In this document: positions 48,401 to 56,909 of the stretch, piece by piece
How positions within the stretch are numbered: position 1 is the stretch's first letter
Layout: every line of letters starts with the position of its first letter
Assembly (NCBI GenBank): GCA_026131555.1
Contig: JAMXJH010000012.1
Coordinates: 1 to 62,923 of the forward strand
DNA length: 62,923 bases
Origin: Aerococcaceae bacterium NML190073
GTDB lineage: Bacteria; Bacillota; Bacilli; Lactobacillales; Aerococcaceae
Reading direction: 5' to 3'
Position numbers and translations under genes: made by a program
Notes under the pieces: model-generated
The model's database searches: none
Seen by the model: the letters and a program-made list of their open reading frames with translations, nothing else
What the model was told of the DNA's origin: nothing

Positions 48401-51400
48401 GTTCTTTGTTTTTCAATTCGTTGGCATGATAGTAATTCATTACCGGTAGGAGTTGGATGTGGGTAACGCCTAATTTTTGTAAGTAATCGAGGCGTTCAAC
48501 AAAGGCTGCGAATGTACCGAATTGGTGGGTTAATTCGCTCGCGATGTTCGGGTCAGATGTAAAGTCACGCACATGGGCTTCGTAAATAATCGCATCTTCG
48601 CGTTTCTTGAATCCTTCGATATTAGCAAAATCTAATTCAGGTCCAAGTTGTTTTGGATTCACAAAAGCAGCTTTTCCGACACGTTTGACACCTTCTTCCT
48701 TGATGTCGCTATTCCAAGCTGCCATTGATTTGGCATATGGGTCGAGTGTGAGTACTTTCTTACCGTCACGTTCGATTTCGAAATGGTAGAAGTAGCCGCG
48801 GAAATCTGTAATGCCGTGAGCGTTTGCGCTAGTTAAATCAATGTTCCAAACGCCTTTTTCGCTGCGAGTCATTGCAACTTTGCCGATGATAGTGTCTTGG
48901 TTCTCTTTGTCATACAAGATAACATTCACTTTGTCGGCGCTTGGTGACCAGAGTTTCAAGTTGGCTTGGCTACCGTCTTCGTTCATTGTTAAGCCTAAAT
49001 CGCCGTCATAACCGTATAACTCGTCCTTCAATTCCCAACCTAAAATCGCTTCAAACTGGTTCTCGTCATAGCGAACGGTGTAGTTAGCGCCCGTTAAGGC
49101 AAAGTTGCCGTGGATTGTCATTTTTTTGTTGGTTATGTCGAGGTCAATGTCTGTTACAGGCACGGTTTCGCCGTCTTTGTTGATGACACGGAGGCGTGCC
49201 TTCAATTGTTCTTTGCTCATGCCTTCCAGTTTTGTAAACAGTGCTTCAATGCGGTCGGTAGCACTTTGACGAGCGCTTTGTAGGCGAATGTCATTGACAA
49301 AGTAAGGGTTTGTGTAAACATTCTCGTCATTTTCCCGGATGAAAATTTGGGTATGGTTCGCCAAGTCGCTAAATCTTAAGTCAATGGTTTTCTTGCTACG
49401 ATCTTGTTCGTTGACAACGTGTAATCCGATTGATTCTGCGCCTTCACGCAATTCGATATCAACGTAATGACCGTATTTGCCTTTATTGATCAGATTGAAA
49501 CCGTCCGGCCATGTATTATCAGGGAACGGTGTTTTCAATGCGTCCCAAGCCCAAATGCCGAGATTCTCGTAATCTCCGTCTTGGCTAGTGTAGTTAATAC
49601 GTAAAGTGCGTTTCTCTGCGAGCGGTTGGTAGCTGTAGACTTTGTAGTTTTCGTCTACCCATGCTTCGTTCATTTCTTGGCTTAAAACATCAACAGCTAA
49701 GTCATTGCTTAAGTTGCTTCCTTGTGTATTGTTGATAAGGAAACCGATTTTGTCACGGAAGCCGTCGATGACTTTGAAGTCAATGTACATCCCGTAGTTG
49801 CTTTCTTTAGCAGTGCCAAAATTGATGGCGCCGTTTGGCCAGTTTGAAGAAGGTTGTTCGACATCTTCCCATAGCCATAAGCCGAGTTCGTTCAAATTAT
49901 CGGATGGTAATTTTTTGAAATGTAGGCGGAAGTGTCCATCCGGAATAGGTGGCACTTCAATTGCTTGGCTTTCGGCACGCACTAGCTGTCCTTTATCGAC
50001 GGTTAATAACAAGGTTCCGCCGTCTGCTAATGATGGGATGTCCAATTCGACAATCGCTTCTCCGGCTTCGTTCACTACAGGTTTGAAGGTTCTGCCTGAA
50101 TAGTGATCGGTTAAAGTTGCGGTATTGTCTGATAGCTTGATGCTGATGCGATTATTTTTTTGTGCGATATTGTAGGCGATGTAAGCTTCCCGATTGTCGT
50201 GAGTGCGTTTTGCCATTAGCCATTGTTGGGCGTTAGAACCGGCAAATGTTTCGTTCGTTCCACGCGATAATAATTCGGAATGGTTTTGGCGGAAGCGCAG
50301 TAGCTTTTGGTAATGTGCGAGCATCGGATTGTTCTCAACGTCATCCCAAGCGAAGTCATAGCGATTACCATAGACAGGCCAATTGTTTGCGCCGCTTTGC
50401 CCGATTTCTTCTCCGTAATAGACAACAGGTTGTCCTTTGCTTGTTAATTGCATGGTGACAGCGAGTTTGAATTTATCTTTATCGCCGCCTAATGTCTTGT
50501 ACAAAAAGCCATCTTCATCATGACTGCTTAAGAATTGTCCGAGTGTATGAGCACTTGTGAGTTTCTTGTTACGCTCAATCATATGTTGGTTTGCTTGTTC
50601 CAGACGACCTGCGGTCAACTCTCTTGCAATATCTTTGAAACCGAAGTCAAGTAGGCTGTCCATCATTCCGTTACCGAGATGTCCTTTTGTATCTTGGTAC
50701 TTAGCGTCCCATGATTCGCCGATTAGATGGAAGTCTGCGTCTTTTTTGGCTAATTCGTTCTTGAAATGTTGCCATGTTGTGTTATCAACGTGCTTCACAG
50801 TGTCGACACGGTAGCCGTAAATGCTGTTGCCCTTCTCGGTTTTTGCCATGTCAAGCCAAGCGGTTTGCCATTCAACTAATTTGTTGCGGACGGCAGGGTC
50901 TTCGGTTTTGAAATCAGGGAGTCCGGCAAGGGAATCTTTGATATCGTCGTTGCGAATAGTGTCTGCTTCGCCACGGAACATGCCGTTGAAGCGGTCGCGG
51001 TCTGCTTGGCTCGGAGCTCCTTGGGCGGTAACGTTGTCATCTTGTTTCAAGCCGTATCCTGCATGGTTCAATACGACGTCAACCATGATTTTGATATTTT
51101 TATCAGCGGCGGCATCAATTAAATCTTTGAAATCTTGCAAGGTGCCTAAATGTGGATTCAATTCGGAAAAATTAGCTGCCCAGTATCCGTGGTAGCCGTA
51201 ATACTCTTCGTTTGTTCCTTGTTTGATGGTTGCGAAATCAATGTTTTGGACAATTGGCGTTACCCAAATGGTTGTGATACCTAGCGAATGCAAGTAATCT
51301 AATTTCTGGGTGATACCTTTGAAGTCGCCGCCACGGTACACACCTCGTTGGTTGATAGCGGTGTCGTACGGCAAGCCTTTAGGGTTATTGTTCGTCGAAT

Positions 51401-52775
51401 CGCCGTCTTTGAAACGGTCGGTCACCATGAAGTAAATGATTTCTTCATCCCAGTCGATTTCACCTGTTTTTTTGTTGCGTGGTGCAATCGTTGCGGTGGC
51501 GGTTGTGCTGTAATAAGCGCCTGCTGTATCGATGACTTTGATTGGAATTTGATAGTTACCCGGTGCAATATTATGTGTTGCATTTAAAGTAATGGCATTC
51601 AATTCCGGGGAGATATCTAGCATTCCTCCGCCGATGGCAGTAGCATCTGCTGTGATACGTTGAATGCTTATATGCGCCGGTTTAGTAATGTTCACGGAAA
51701 GCACACCGTGTTCATTGTAATGAAATGGCTTGTTCACAGTGGCGGTCACAGTAACATTCTCTGTACCTTCAACGAGTGGAGCGTCTCCTCTTGTGGCGAA
51801 ATATGGATTGTTGTACGCTTTTGCTTCGAGTTCACGCACAAAAATTTGGCTGTGATTCTCTCTGTCGTTGAAACGGATATCGGCTGTCTGTTGTTTGGTT
51901 ACCTTATTAACAATCAGAAAGGCGATATCGGACGCAAGCCCGTTATTTAGAGGGACATCAATGTAACGGCCGTGCGTGCCTGTTTTAACGAAATCGATGG
52001 CATCTGTTGGCCAGTTGGTTGGTTTGCTGTCTACACCTTCCCAAATCCAAAGTCCCCAATTATCGTAGTTATTGTCTTCACGATAGTAGTTGATACGAAT
52101 GGTGTTTTCGTTTTCGAGGGGGCGATATTCATGGACATTGAAATTTGTATCAATGAAAGCTTCGTTCATTTGATCAGAGGTGAGGCGAATTGTTTGGTCA
52201 GACGGGGTAACTTTGTGGTCGCCTTTCAAGAGCAAGTAATTGATGTTTGCCGGTTGTGCCGATTGTGGCACATCAATATAGTAGCCGTAAGAGGTTTTAG
52301 TGCCGTTTGCTAAGCGTGTTGCACCGTGCGGCCAGCCGGCAACTTGTTCAGATGGCGTTGCGACGCCTCCCCATAACCAAACACTCAATTCTTCCATCGG
52401 TTGATTTGGAATGTTTTGGAAATGGATCCGGAAATTGCCTGCTTCAATCACGGGGGCAGCATCAACGTCAATTGCTTCGGTTGGACTATGGTGGATAACT
52501 GCGCTTTCTGCTGGTGGTTCTTCTGAACCAACTTCGGACATTTCGTTAGTAGTGTTATCGCTTGGTGGAACCGGCGTCTCTTCTGTCAATTGTGTGGTGG
52601 ACAGTTCCTCGTTGTTTTCAGCCGAAACCGTTTGCAACAATGTCTGAGAAGAGAATAGAAGTCCGGTTGCTATAGCGATAGAGGCAACACCGACTTTGAG
52701 TCGACGAATGGCATACGTTCGTACTTTTTGTGCGTGGCGTTGCGCGAGTAATTGTGGATTGCGTTTGCTAACCAT
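45456..52775 (-). CDS. LPXTG cell-wall-anchored amylopullulanase
   Basis: The product has 2439 residues. YSIRK-like signal near 20-42 (YAIRRLKVGVASIAIATGLL). Two PUD carbohydrate-binding domains (about 112-218, 224-325). First GH13 module, alpha-amylase/neopullulanase-like (about 440-925: nucleophile Asp658 in GYRVD, Glu687 in GESWD, Asp753 in SHDED). Two more PUD domains (about 947-1158). Pullulanase module with CBM48-like part (about 1250-1370) and GH13_14 catalysis (YNWGYDP near 1470, Asp1585 in GFRFD, Glu1614 in GEGW, Asp1702 in HDN). Three Rib-like repeats (about 1958-2180), a domain shared with the fucosidase (about 2195-2315), a linker, and LPATG near 2406. It would cleave alpha-1,4 and alpha-1,6 bonds of glycogen or starch at the surface. 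A cre site precedes it. Confidence 0.95.
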   Translation of the reverse strand: MVSKRNPQLLAQRHAQKVRTYAIRRLKVGVASIAIATGLLFSSQTLLQTVSAENNEELSTTQLTEETPVPPSDNTTNEMSEVGSEEPPAESAVIHHSPTEAIDVDAAPVIEAGNFRIHFQNIPNQPMEELSVWLWGGVATPSEQVAGWPHGATRLANGTKTSYGYYIDVPQSAQPANINYLLLKGDHKVTPSDQTIRLTSDQMNEAFIDTNFNVHEYRPLENENTIRINYYREDNNYDNWGLWIWEGVDSKPTNWPTDAIDFVKTGTHGRYIDVPLNNGLASDIAFLIVNKVTKQQTADIRFNDRENHSQIFVRELEAKAYNNPYFATRGDAPLVEGTENVTVTATVNKPFHYNEHGVLSVNITKPAHISIQRITADATAIGGGMLDISPELNAITLNATHNIAPGNYQIPIKVIDTAGAYYSTTATATIAPRNKKTGEIDWDEEIIYFMVTDRFKDGDSTNNNPKGLPYDTAINQRGVYRGGDFKGITQKLDYLHSLGITTIWVTPIVQNIDFATIKQGTNEEYYGYHGYWAANFSELNPHLGTLQDFKDLIDAAADKNIKIMVDVVLNHAGYGLKQDDNVTAQGAPSQADRDRFNGMFRGEADTIRNDDIKDSLAGLPDFKTEDPAVRNKLVEWQTAWLDMAKTEKGNSIYGYRVDTVKHVDNTTWQHFKNELAKKDADFHLIGESWDAKYQDTKGHLGNGMMDSLLDFGFKDIARELTAGRLEQANQHMIERNKKLTSAHTLGQFLSSHDEDGFLYKTLGGDKDKFKLAVTMQLTSKGQPVVYYGEEIGQSGANNWPVYGNRYDFAWDDVENNPMLAHYQKLLRFRQNHSELLSRGTNETFAGSNAQQWLMAKRTHDNREAYIAYNIAQKNNRISIKLSDNTATLTDHYSGRTFKPVVNEAGEAIVELDIPSLADGGTLLLTVDKGQLVRAESQAIEVPPIPDGHFRLHFKKLPSDNLNELGLWLWEDVEQPSSNWPNGAINFGTAKESNYGMYIDFKVIDGFRDKIGFLINNTQGSNLSNDLAVDVLSQEMNEAWVDENYKVYSYQPLAEKRTLRINYTSQDGDYENLGIWAWDALKTPFPDNTWPDGFNLINKGKYGHYVDIELREGAESIGLHVVNEQDRSKKTIDLRFSDLANHTQIFIRENDENVYTNPYFVNDIRLQSARQSATDRIEALFTKLEGMSKEQLKARLRVINKDGETVPVTDIDLDITNKKMTIHGNFALTGANYTVRYDENQFEAILGWELKDELYGYDGDLGLTMNEDGSQANLKLWSPSADKVNVILYDKENQDTIIGKVAMTRSEKGVWNIDLTSANAHGITDFRGYFYHFEIERDGKKVLTLDPYAKSMAAWNSDIKEEGVKRVGKAAFVNPKQLGPELDFANIEGFKKREDAIIYEAHVRDFTSDPNIASELTHQFGTFAAFVERLDYLQKLGVTHIQLLPVMNYYHANELKNKERHTEYASKDSNYNWGYDPQSYFALSGMYSQDPTNPAKRIEEFKHLVNEIHKRGMGVILDVVYNHTAQTHIFEDLEPNYYHFMNTDGTSRESFGGGRLGTTHKMSRRILVDSIKYLVNEYKVDGFRFDMMGDHDAEAIQQAYDEAAKLNPKIIMLGEGWKTFHGDEGDSRQAADQSWMNQTNSVGVFSDEMRNELKSGYGSEGHPRFLTGGARDIYMIYDNIIAKPRNFTADAPGDVIQYIAAHDNLTLYDVIAQSIKKDPSKHDAEIHRRVRLGNLLILTSQGTPFIHSGQEYGRTKQFIHPDFMGKVDKENEPYKSTYMTDEQGNPFKHPYFIHDSYDSSDAINRFDWQKVTDSEKYPNNTQTQAYTQGLIHLRRSTDAFSRGTVEEIRNNVSLITTPNDEVRLHDLVIGYQAIASNGDIYAVFINADNQARTITFSDKYKHLSKAQVIVDGTQAGTVAIENPTGVQLTESGIQLEPLTASVLLIKKTVPATTITPIPTVTVQPLTIRQNDSITYEDALSLPQGASLTIEKGINTQVPGKQTAQVRVRFADGSSRLVSVPVTVKEVRQATPIVAVPTAPTVTPLSVNQNNEVDYTSAMTLPAGAIIQVVNPVDTTTPGKQTAQVRVRFADGSSRLVNVPVTVKEVRQATPIVAVPTAPTVTPLSVNQNNEVDYTSAMTLPAGATIQVVNPVDTTIPGKQTAQVRVRFADGSSRLVNVPVTVMEATQPNTPQEQPDYALTHSSTQVTIAFSGKEPTKVHDLKVDIIQPTTDAQMTALKEKDAVLFDIEALDEHGNDIDIAHPATVRIPISIGKQVEEVLFIPENAPVQSLAFTMIDGNILEFMAQHFSDYAVVFVSSDQEETPKPDGTPPAKDDTASDNQPSEPNSNNHQTTPDTVEPSKPDSTTQSEPTPNTKHTDKVASDNNTTDNKKQATDSANDHAEQTDSVTLPATGEADTLFSVAALSILAGLGLVAAYKPEETE
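46190..46905 (-). repeat. Three 237-bp Rib-type repeats
   Basis: Units of exactly 237 bp (79 residues) are nearly identical in units two and three; unit one is diverged in its first half. Each ends GKQTAQVRVRFADGSSRLV then VPVTV. Such identity favours copy-number change by recombination and gives a spacer that lifts the enzyme off the wall. Confidence 0.9.
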
Positions 52776-52811
52776 TATAATACCTTCCTTTATATTTGTT
52801 TTATGAATTTC

Positions 52812-52857
52812 ATTATACTAAGCGGCGAATTACTTCGCGATATGTTAGCGGTATCAA
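52812..52857 (-). promoter_or_regulatory. Amylopullulanase promoter with CcpA cre site
   Basis: The -10 TATAAT (complement of 52812-52817) lies 37 bp before the start codon; no good -35 is seen. ATGTTAGCGGTATCAA at 52842-52857 matches the cre consensus WTGNNARCGNWWWCAW at all positions. A GCGAA-N4-TTCGC inverted repeat lies between (52824-52837). Carbon catabolite control is likely. Confidence 0.75.
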
Positions 52858-52929
52858 AATGTTGACTTCCTCTTTCTTCTTGTTGGCGATGTCGGTTGAA
52901 CGGGAGTCGGCTGACGGGAGCAGGATTTT

Positions 52930-52957
52930 TTGGTAGGCATTGGCACGATTGTATGAT
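52930..52957 (+). promoter_or_regulatory. hprK operon promoter
   Basis: TTGGTA, 16 bases, TATGAT, 40 bp upstream of the hprK ATG. Confidence 0.65.
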
Positions 52958-52997
52958 AACATCAAGGAGAAGAACTTTTTTGTTGGAGGGAATTAAG

Positions 52998-53930
52998 ATG
53001 GAAAACAAGGTGACGGTAAGAGATTTAGTGAGCACATTGGATATGCGTATTAGTTATGGCGAGGAATTTGCCGACCGTCTGATTACATCAAGCGAAGTAT
53101 CGCGTCCGGGGTTGGTACTCACAGGTTATAATGATTTGTATCCTCAAGAGCGAATTCAGTTAATTGGACGCACGGAAATGAGTTACTTAGATACGAAAAC
53201 ATCAGCCGAGCGCTTACAAATTTTTGCAACACTATGTAAGGAAGAAACACCTGCAATTATCATTTCACGCGATTTAGCGGTGCCTCAAGAGTTGGCGCAA
53301 GTTGCGGTGGCGCAAGGGATTCCTGTTTTACAAGCGCGATCCAAAACCAGTCGTGTATTAGCGAATTTGACAAATTATTTGGAAGGAAAGTTGGCGGAGC
53401 GTTTCTCTAAGCACGGTGTTTTTGTCGAGGTATTCGGAATGGGCGTACTCTTGGTTGGAGGCAGCGGTGTCGGGAAGTCGGAAACGGCATTGGAATTGAT
53501 TCAGCGTGGACACCGTCTGATTGCGGACGACCGAGTGGAACTATTCATGATTGATGAGTTGACGCTTATTGGAGAAGCACCGGAAATTTTGCAGAATTTA
53601 TTGGAAATTCGCGGATTGGGCATTATTGATGTGATGTCTTTATACGGTGTATCGGCCATTCGTCGCTCCAAACGCTTAGAGTTGATTATTGAATTAGTAT
53701 TGGATGATGGCAAAACAGAGTACGACCGCTTAGGTTCACAACGAGAATTCGAGCAAATTTTTGAAGTGAATGTGCCGAAGATTCGCATTCCGGTAAAAAC
53801 CGGACGCAACCTAGCAGTCATTATCGAATCGGCAGCGATGAATTATCGTGCTAACCAAATGGGCTATGATGCGACCGAAACCTTCAACAAAAAACTCGAC
53901 CAATTGATTATGGCGAATCGAGAAGGGTAA
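52998..53930 (+). CDS. hprK: HPr kinase/phosphorylase
   Basis: The 310-residue product has an N-terminal HprK domain, then Walker A GGSGVGKS at 154-161, and the family signature LEIRGLGIIDVMSLYG. It phosphorylates HPr at Ser46 when glycolytic intermediates are high; P-Ser-HPr is the CcpA co-repressor. The ATG at 52998 follows GGAGGG and gives the usual length; an upstream in-frame TTG at 52896 precedes the promoter and is rejected. It is first in hprK-lgt-gpsA-trxB. Confidence 0.98.
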   Translation: MENKVTVRDLVSTLDMRISYGEEFADRLITSSEVSRPGLVLTGYNDLYPQERIQLIGRTEMSYLDTKTSAERLQIFATLCKEETPAIIISRDLAVPQELAQVAVAQGIPVLQARSKTSRVLANLTNYLEGKLAERFSKHGVFVEVFGMGVLLVGGSGVGKSETALELIQRGHRLIADDRVELFMIDELTLIGEAPEILQNLLEIRGLGIIDVMSLYGVSAIRRSKRLELIIELVLDDGKTEYDRLGSQREFEQIFEVNVPKIRIPVKTGRNLAVIIESAAMNYRANQMGYDATETFNKKLDQLIMANREG

Positions 53931-53935
53931 AGCGT

Positions 53936-54739
53936 ATGGATATCGATAATATGTTAGCAACCATTCATTCGACAGCGTTCCATTTATTTGGTTGGCCGGT
54001 GCAATGGTATGGTATTATCATTGGTTTGGCGATGATTGTGGGCTATCAAATGGTAATGAGATGCGCTCGACAGCTTCAAATTAACGACGAAACCATGGCG
54101 GATATAATCTTTTGGACGATTGTCTGTGGATTAATCGGCGCACGCGCGTATTATGTATTGTTCAAATGGGATTACTACGCCAAAAATCCGGAGCAAATCA
54201 TTCAAGTTTGGCATGGTGGTTTAGCGATTTATGGTGGGATTTTAGCTGGAGTAGTAGCGCTAGTGTGGTTGTGTCGGCGTTACCGACAAGATGTGTGGCA
54301 AATATTGGATATTGCAGCTCCGGCTGTGATGTTAGCGCAAGCGATTGGACGTTGGGGAAACTTTATCAATCAAGAAGCGTACGGTGGTGTTACAACGCAG
54401 CATTTTCTACAATCATTGCATTTACCAACCTTCATTATTGAGCAAATGTACATTGATGGACATTATTACCACCCGACTTTTTTGTATGAATCTTTATGGA
54501 ATTTAATTGGCGCTTGTTGTTTAATTTTTGTCCGTAAGCAAGAGAATTGGTGGCGTTCAGGCGAGATTGCAGCCTTGTACTTAATTTGGTACGGTTTCGG
54601 GCGCTTTTTCATAGAGGGATTGCGCTCGGACAGTTTGTATTTGGGTGCATTTCGTATTTCACAAGTTGTATCAATTGTATTAGTAGTCATGGGCGTAGCG
54701 TATATCTTATACCAACGTACGAGTATAAAAAAGAGGTGA
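53936..54739 (+). CDS. lgt: Prolipoprotein diacylglyceryl transferase
   Basis: The 267-residue membrane protein carries the Lgt signature GRWGNFINQEAYG (138-150) and about seven membrane helices. It transfers diacylglycerol from phosphatidylglycerol to the lipobox Cys, and would also process the prophage lipoprotein. It lies 5 bp after hprK, start after GAAGGG. Confidence 0.98.
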   Translation: MDIDNMLATIHSTAFHLFGWPVQWYGIIIGLAMIVGYQMVMRCARQLQINDETMADIIFWTIVCGLIGARAYYVLFKWDYYAKNPEQIIQVWHGGLAIYGGILAGVVALVWLCRRYRQDVWQILDIAAPAVMLAQAIGRWGNFINQEAYGGVTTQHFLQSLHLPTFIIEQMYIDGHYYHPTFLYESLWNLIGACCLIFVRKQENWWRSGEIAALYLIWYGFGRFFIEGLRSDSLYLGAFRISQVVSIVLVVMGVAYILYQRTSIKKR

Positions 54740-54743
54740 GCAA

Positions 54744-55778
54744 ATGAAAATCGGAGTGATTGGAACAGGCTCGTGGGGCACAGCTTTGGCGAAAGTTCTA
54801 GTTGAGAATGCCCATCACGTGTTGATGTGGGGGCGCGATGAAGATGTCATCGCTGAAATTAATCACATGCATACAAATCACAGATATTTACCGGCCATTG
54901 AGTTGCCTACTACATTAGAGGCGACAAATGATTTGAAAGCAGTGGTTCAAGATGCCGATGTGATACTGATTGTTGTACCGACGAAAGCGGTGCGTAGCGT
55001 AGTCCAACAACTCAACAAGTTCTTGCCGCTAGCGAAGCAGCCGCTAGTGGTCCACGCGACGAAAGGTTTGGAACCCGAGACGCACTTGCGCATTAGCCAA
55101 GTGATTGAAGCGGAGTTATCGCGCGAATTGTATCAAGAACTGGTTGTCTTATCCGGACCGAGCCACGCAGAAGAAGTGGCGCGCCGAGATGTGACGACTT
55201 TAACGGCAGCGAGTCAATCGTTGGCAGCGGCAGAGGAAGTGCAGCGAATTTTTATGAATCAATACTTCCGTGTCTATACAAATACAGATGTCATCGGTGT
55301 TGAATTAGGCGCCGCTTTGAAAAATATCATCGCCTTAGGGGCAGGGATTTTGCATGGAGCAGGGTACGGTGACAATGCGAAAGCCGCCTTAGTCACACGT
55401 GGCTTGACAGAAATTTCTCGCTTAGGAGTTAAAATGGGCGCCGACCCTTTAACCTTTATTGGCTTAAGTGGCGTTGGTGACTTAGTTGTCACTTGTACGA
55501 GTCCGCACTCGCGCAATTGGCAAGCCGGTAATCTATTAGCGCGCGGCGCGAGTGTTGCGGAAGTGGAAGGTGCTATTCAAATGGTCATTGAAGGAGTAGC
55601 GACATGTAAAGTGGCGCATGAATTAGCACAATCATTAGGTGTAGAAATGCCGATTACTGAGGCGCTTTACAGTGTGCTATATGAACAAGCTCAAATCCCA
55701 ACTGCCCTGAAACAATTGATGTCACGCGACGGAAAACGTGAAGCGAGCCTAGAAGGCACACTAGATAATACGAATTAA
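54744..55778 (+). CDS. gpsA: Glycerol-3-phosphate dehydrogenase [NAD(P)+]
   Basis: The 344-residue product has the Rossmann loop GTGSWGTALA (7-16), the middle KNIIALGAGILHG and the substrate lysine region. It makes glycerol-3-phosphate for phospholipids. It follows lgt by 4 bp in the operon. Confidence 0.98.
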   Translation: MKIGVIGTGSWGTALAKVLVENAHHVLMWGRDEDVIAEINHMHTNHRYLPAIELPTTLEATNDLKAVVQDADVILIVVPTKAVRSVVQQLNKFLPLAKQPLVVHATKGLEPETHLRISQVIEAELSRELYQELVVLSGPSHAEEVARRDVTTLTAASQSLAAAEEVQRIFMNQYFRVYTNTDVIGVELGAALKNIIALGAGILHGAGYGDNAKAALVTRGLTEISRLGVKMGADPLTFIGLSGVGDLVVTCTSPHSRNWQAGNLLARGASVAEVEGAIQMVIEGVATCKVAHELAQSLGVEMPITEALYSVLYEQAQIPTALKQLMSRDGKREASLEGTLDNTN

Positions 55779-55795
55779 AAAAGAGGAAAGAAGCT

Positions 55796-56722
55796 ATGAC
55801 GAAAGAACAATTAACCTATGATGTAGTAATTATTGGCGCAGGCCCTGGTGGTATGACAGCAGCGCTGTACGCCTCGCGTGCTAATTTAAGCACAATCATG
55901 ATTGAAAAAGGCGCACCCGGTGGGGAAGTCCTAAACACGGCAGAAGTGGAGAACTATCCGGGATTTTCTTTAATCAGTGGACCGGAATTAGCACAGCATA
56001 TTTATGATGGAGCGATGCGTTTCGGAGCTGAGCATGTTTATGGGAATGTCGAGCGAATCGAAACGCACGAGAGAGTCCACCACGTATATACTGCCGACAA
56101 AGTTTACATTGCAAAAGCGGTCATTATCGCAACCGGATCGCATCACCGTCATTTAGGGGTTGAAGGTGAGGAGCGTCTAGCCGGACGCGGTGTTTCTTAT
56201 TGTGCGGTTTGCGACGGGTTCTTTTTCCGTAACAAGCATGTCGTAGTTGTTGGTGGTGGAGATTCTGCCGTAGAAGAAGGAAATTACTTAACGCAAGTAG
56301 CAGAGAAAGTGACTATTGTTCATCGCCGCGATGAGTTGCGCGCTCAAAAGGTCTTGCAAGAACGAGCGTTTGCAAATCCGAAGATTGAATTTATTTGGGA
56401 TACCGTTGTCGAGGAAATTCAAGGAGAAGCAGCCGTTTCTTCCTTGAAATTACGCAATGTCAAAACTAATGAAATCAGCGAATTGTCAGCCGATGGCGTA
56501 TTTATTTACGTTGGGTTGCTCCCTAACTCAGAAGTCGCCACGGACTTAGACATTACAGATGAAGAAGGTTGGATTATTACCAACGAATTGATGGAAACGC
56601 GTGTGCCGGGAATTTTTGCAGTAGGCGATGTACGCCAAAAGCATTTGCGCCAAATTGCGACAGCAACGGGTGACGGTGCGCAAGCGGGACATATGGCTTA
56701 CCAGTACATCACCAGTTTATAG
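55796..56722 (+). CDS. trxB: Thioredoxin reductase
   Basis: The 308-residue product has FAD motif GAGPGGMTAA (14-23), redox-active CAVC (136-139), NADPH motif GGGDSAVEEG and the C-terminal FAVGDVRQKHLRQI. Standard low-Mr bacterial form. Last gene of the operon before a terminator. Confidence 0.98.
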   Translation: MTKEQLTYDVVIIGAGPGGMTAALYASRANLSTIMIEKGAPGGEVLNTAEVENYPGFSLISGPELAQHIYDGAMRFGAEHVYGNVERIETHERVHHVYTADKVYIAKAVIIATGSHHRHLGVEGEERLAGRGVSYCAVCDGFFFRNKHVVVVGGGDSAVEEGNYLTQVAEKVTIVHRRDELRAQKVLQERAFANPKIEFIWDTVVEEIQGEAAVSSLKLRNVKTNEISELSADGVFIYVGLLPNSEVATDLDITDEEGWIITNELMETRVPGIFAVGDVRQKHLRQIATATGDGAQAGHMAYQYITSL

Positions 56723-56731
56723 AGGTTCACA

Positions 56732-56778
56732 AACTCCAGCAACTCCATTTAATAAGGAGAGGCTGGAGTTTTTTTTGT
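56732..56778 (+). terminator. Terminator after trxB
   Basis: AACTCCAGC and GCTGGAGTT pair around a 22-base loop (with inner ACTCC-GGAG) and are followed by eight T residues. Confidence 0.9.
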
Positions 56779-56837
56779 TATTATTGTTGAAAATATACGA
56801 TTGATGTGTGATTTTTTCGGAAAAACATAAGAGACAA

Positions 56838-56883
56838 TTGAATTTCAGAGGAATTATCTATAGAATGTTGATAGCGTTTTCAG
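56838..56883 (+). promoter_or_regulatory. Fucosidase promoter with overlapping cre site
   Basis: TTGAAT, 17 bases, TAGAAT (56838-56866). TTGATAGCGTTTTCAG (56868-56883) fits the cre core TGWNANCGNTNWCA perfectly and starts just after the -10, the classic position for CcpA repression. Confidence 0.8.
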
Positions 56884-56909
56884 AAGAAAAAATGAGAGGA
56901 GCCTCAATC

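Noticed and set aside
52896-52997. N-terminal extension of HprK
   Set aside because: It would begin upstream of the promoter at 52930; family proteins start at the position of the ATG 52998.
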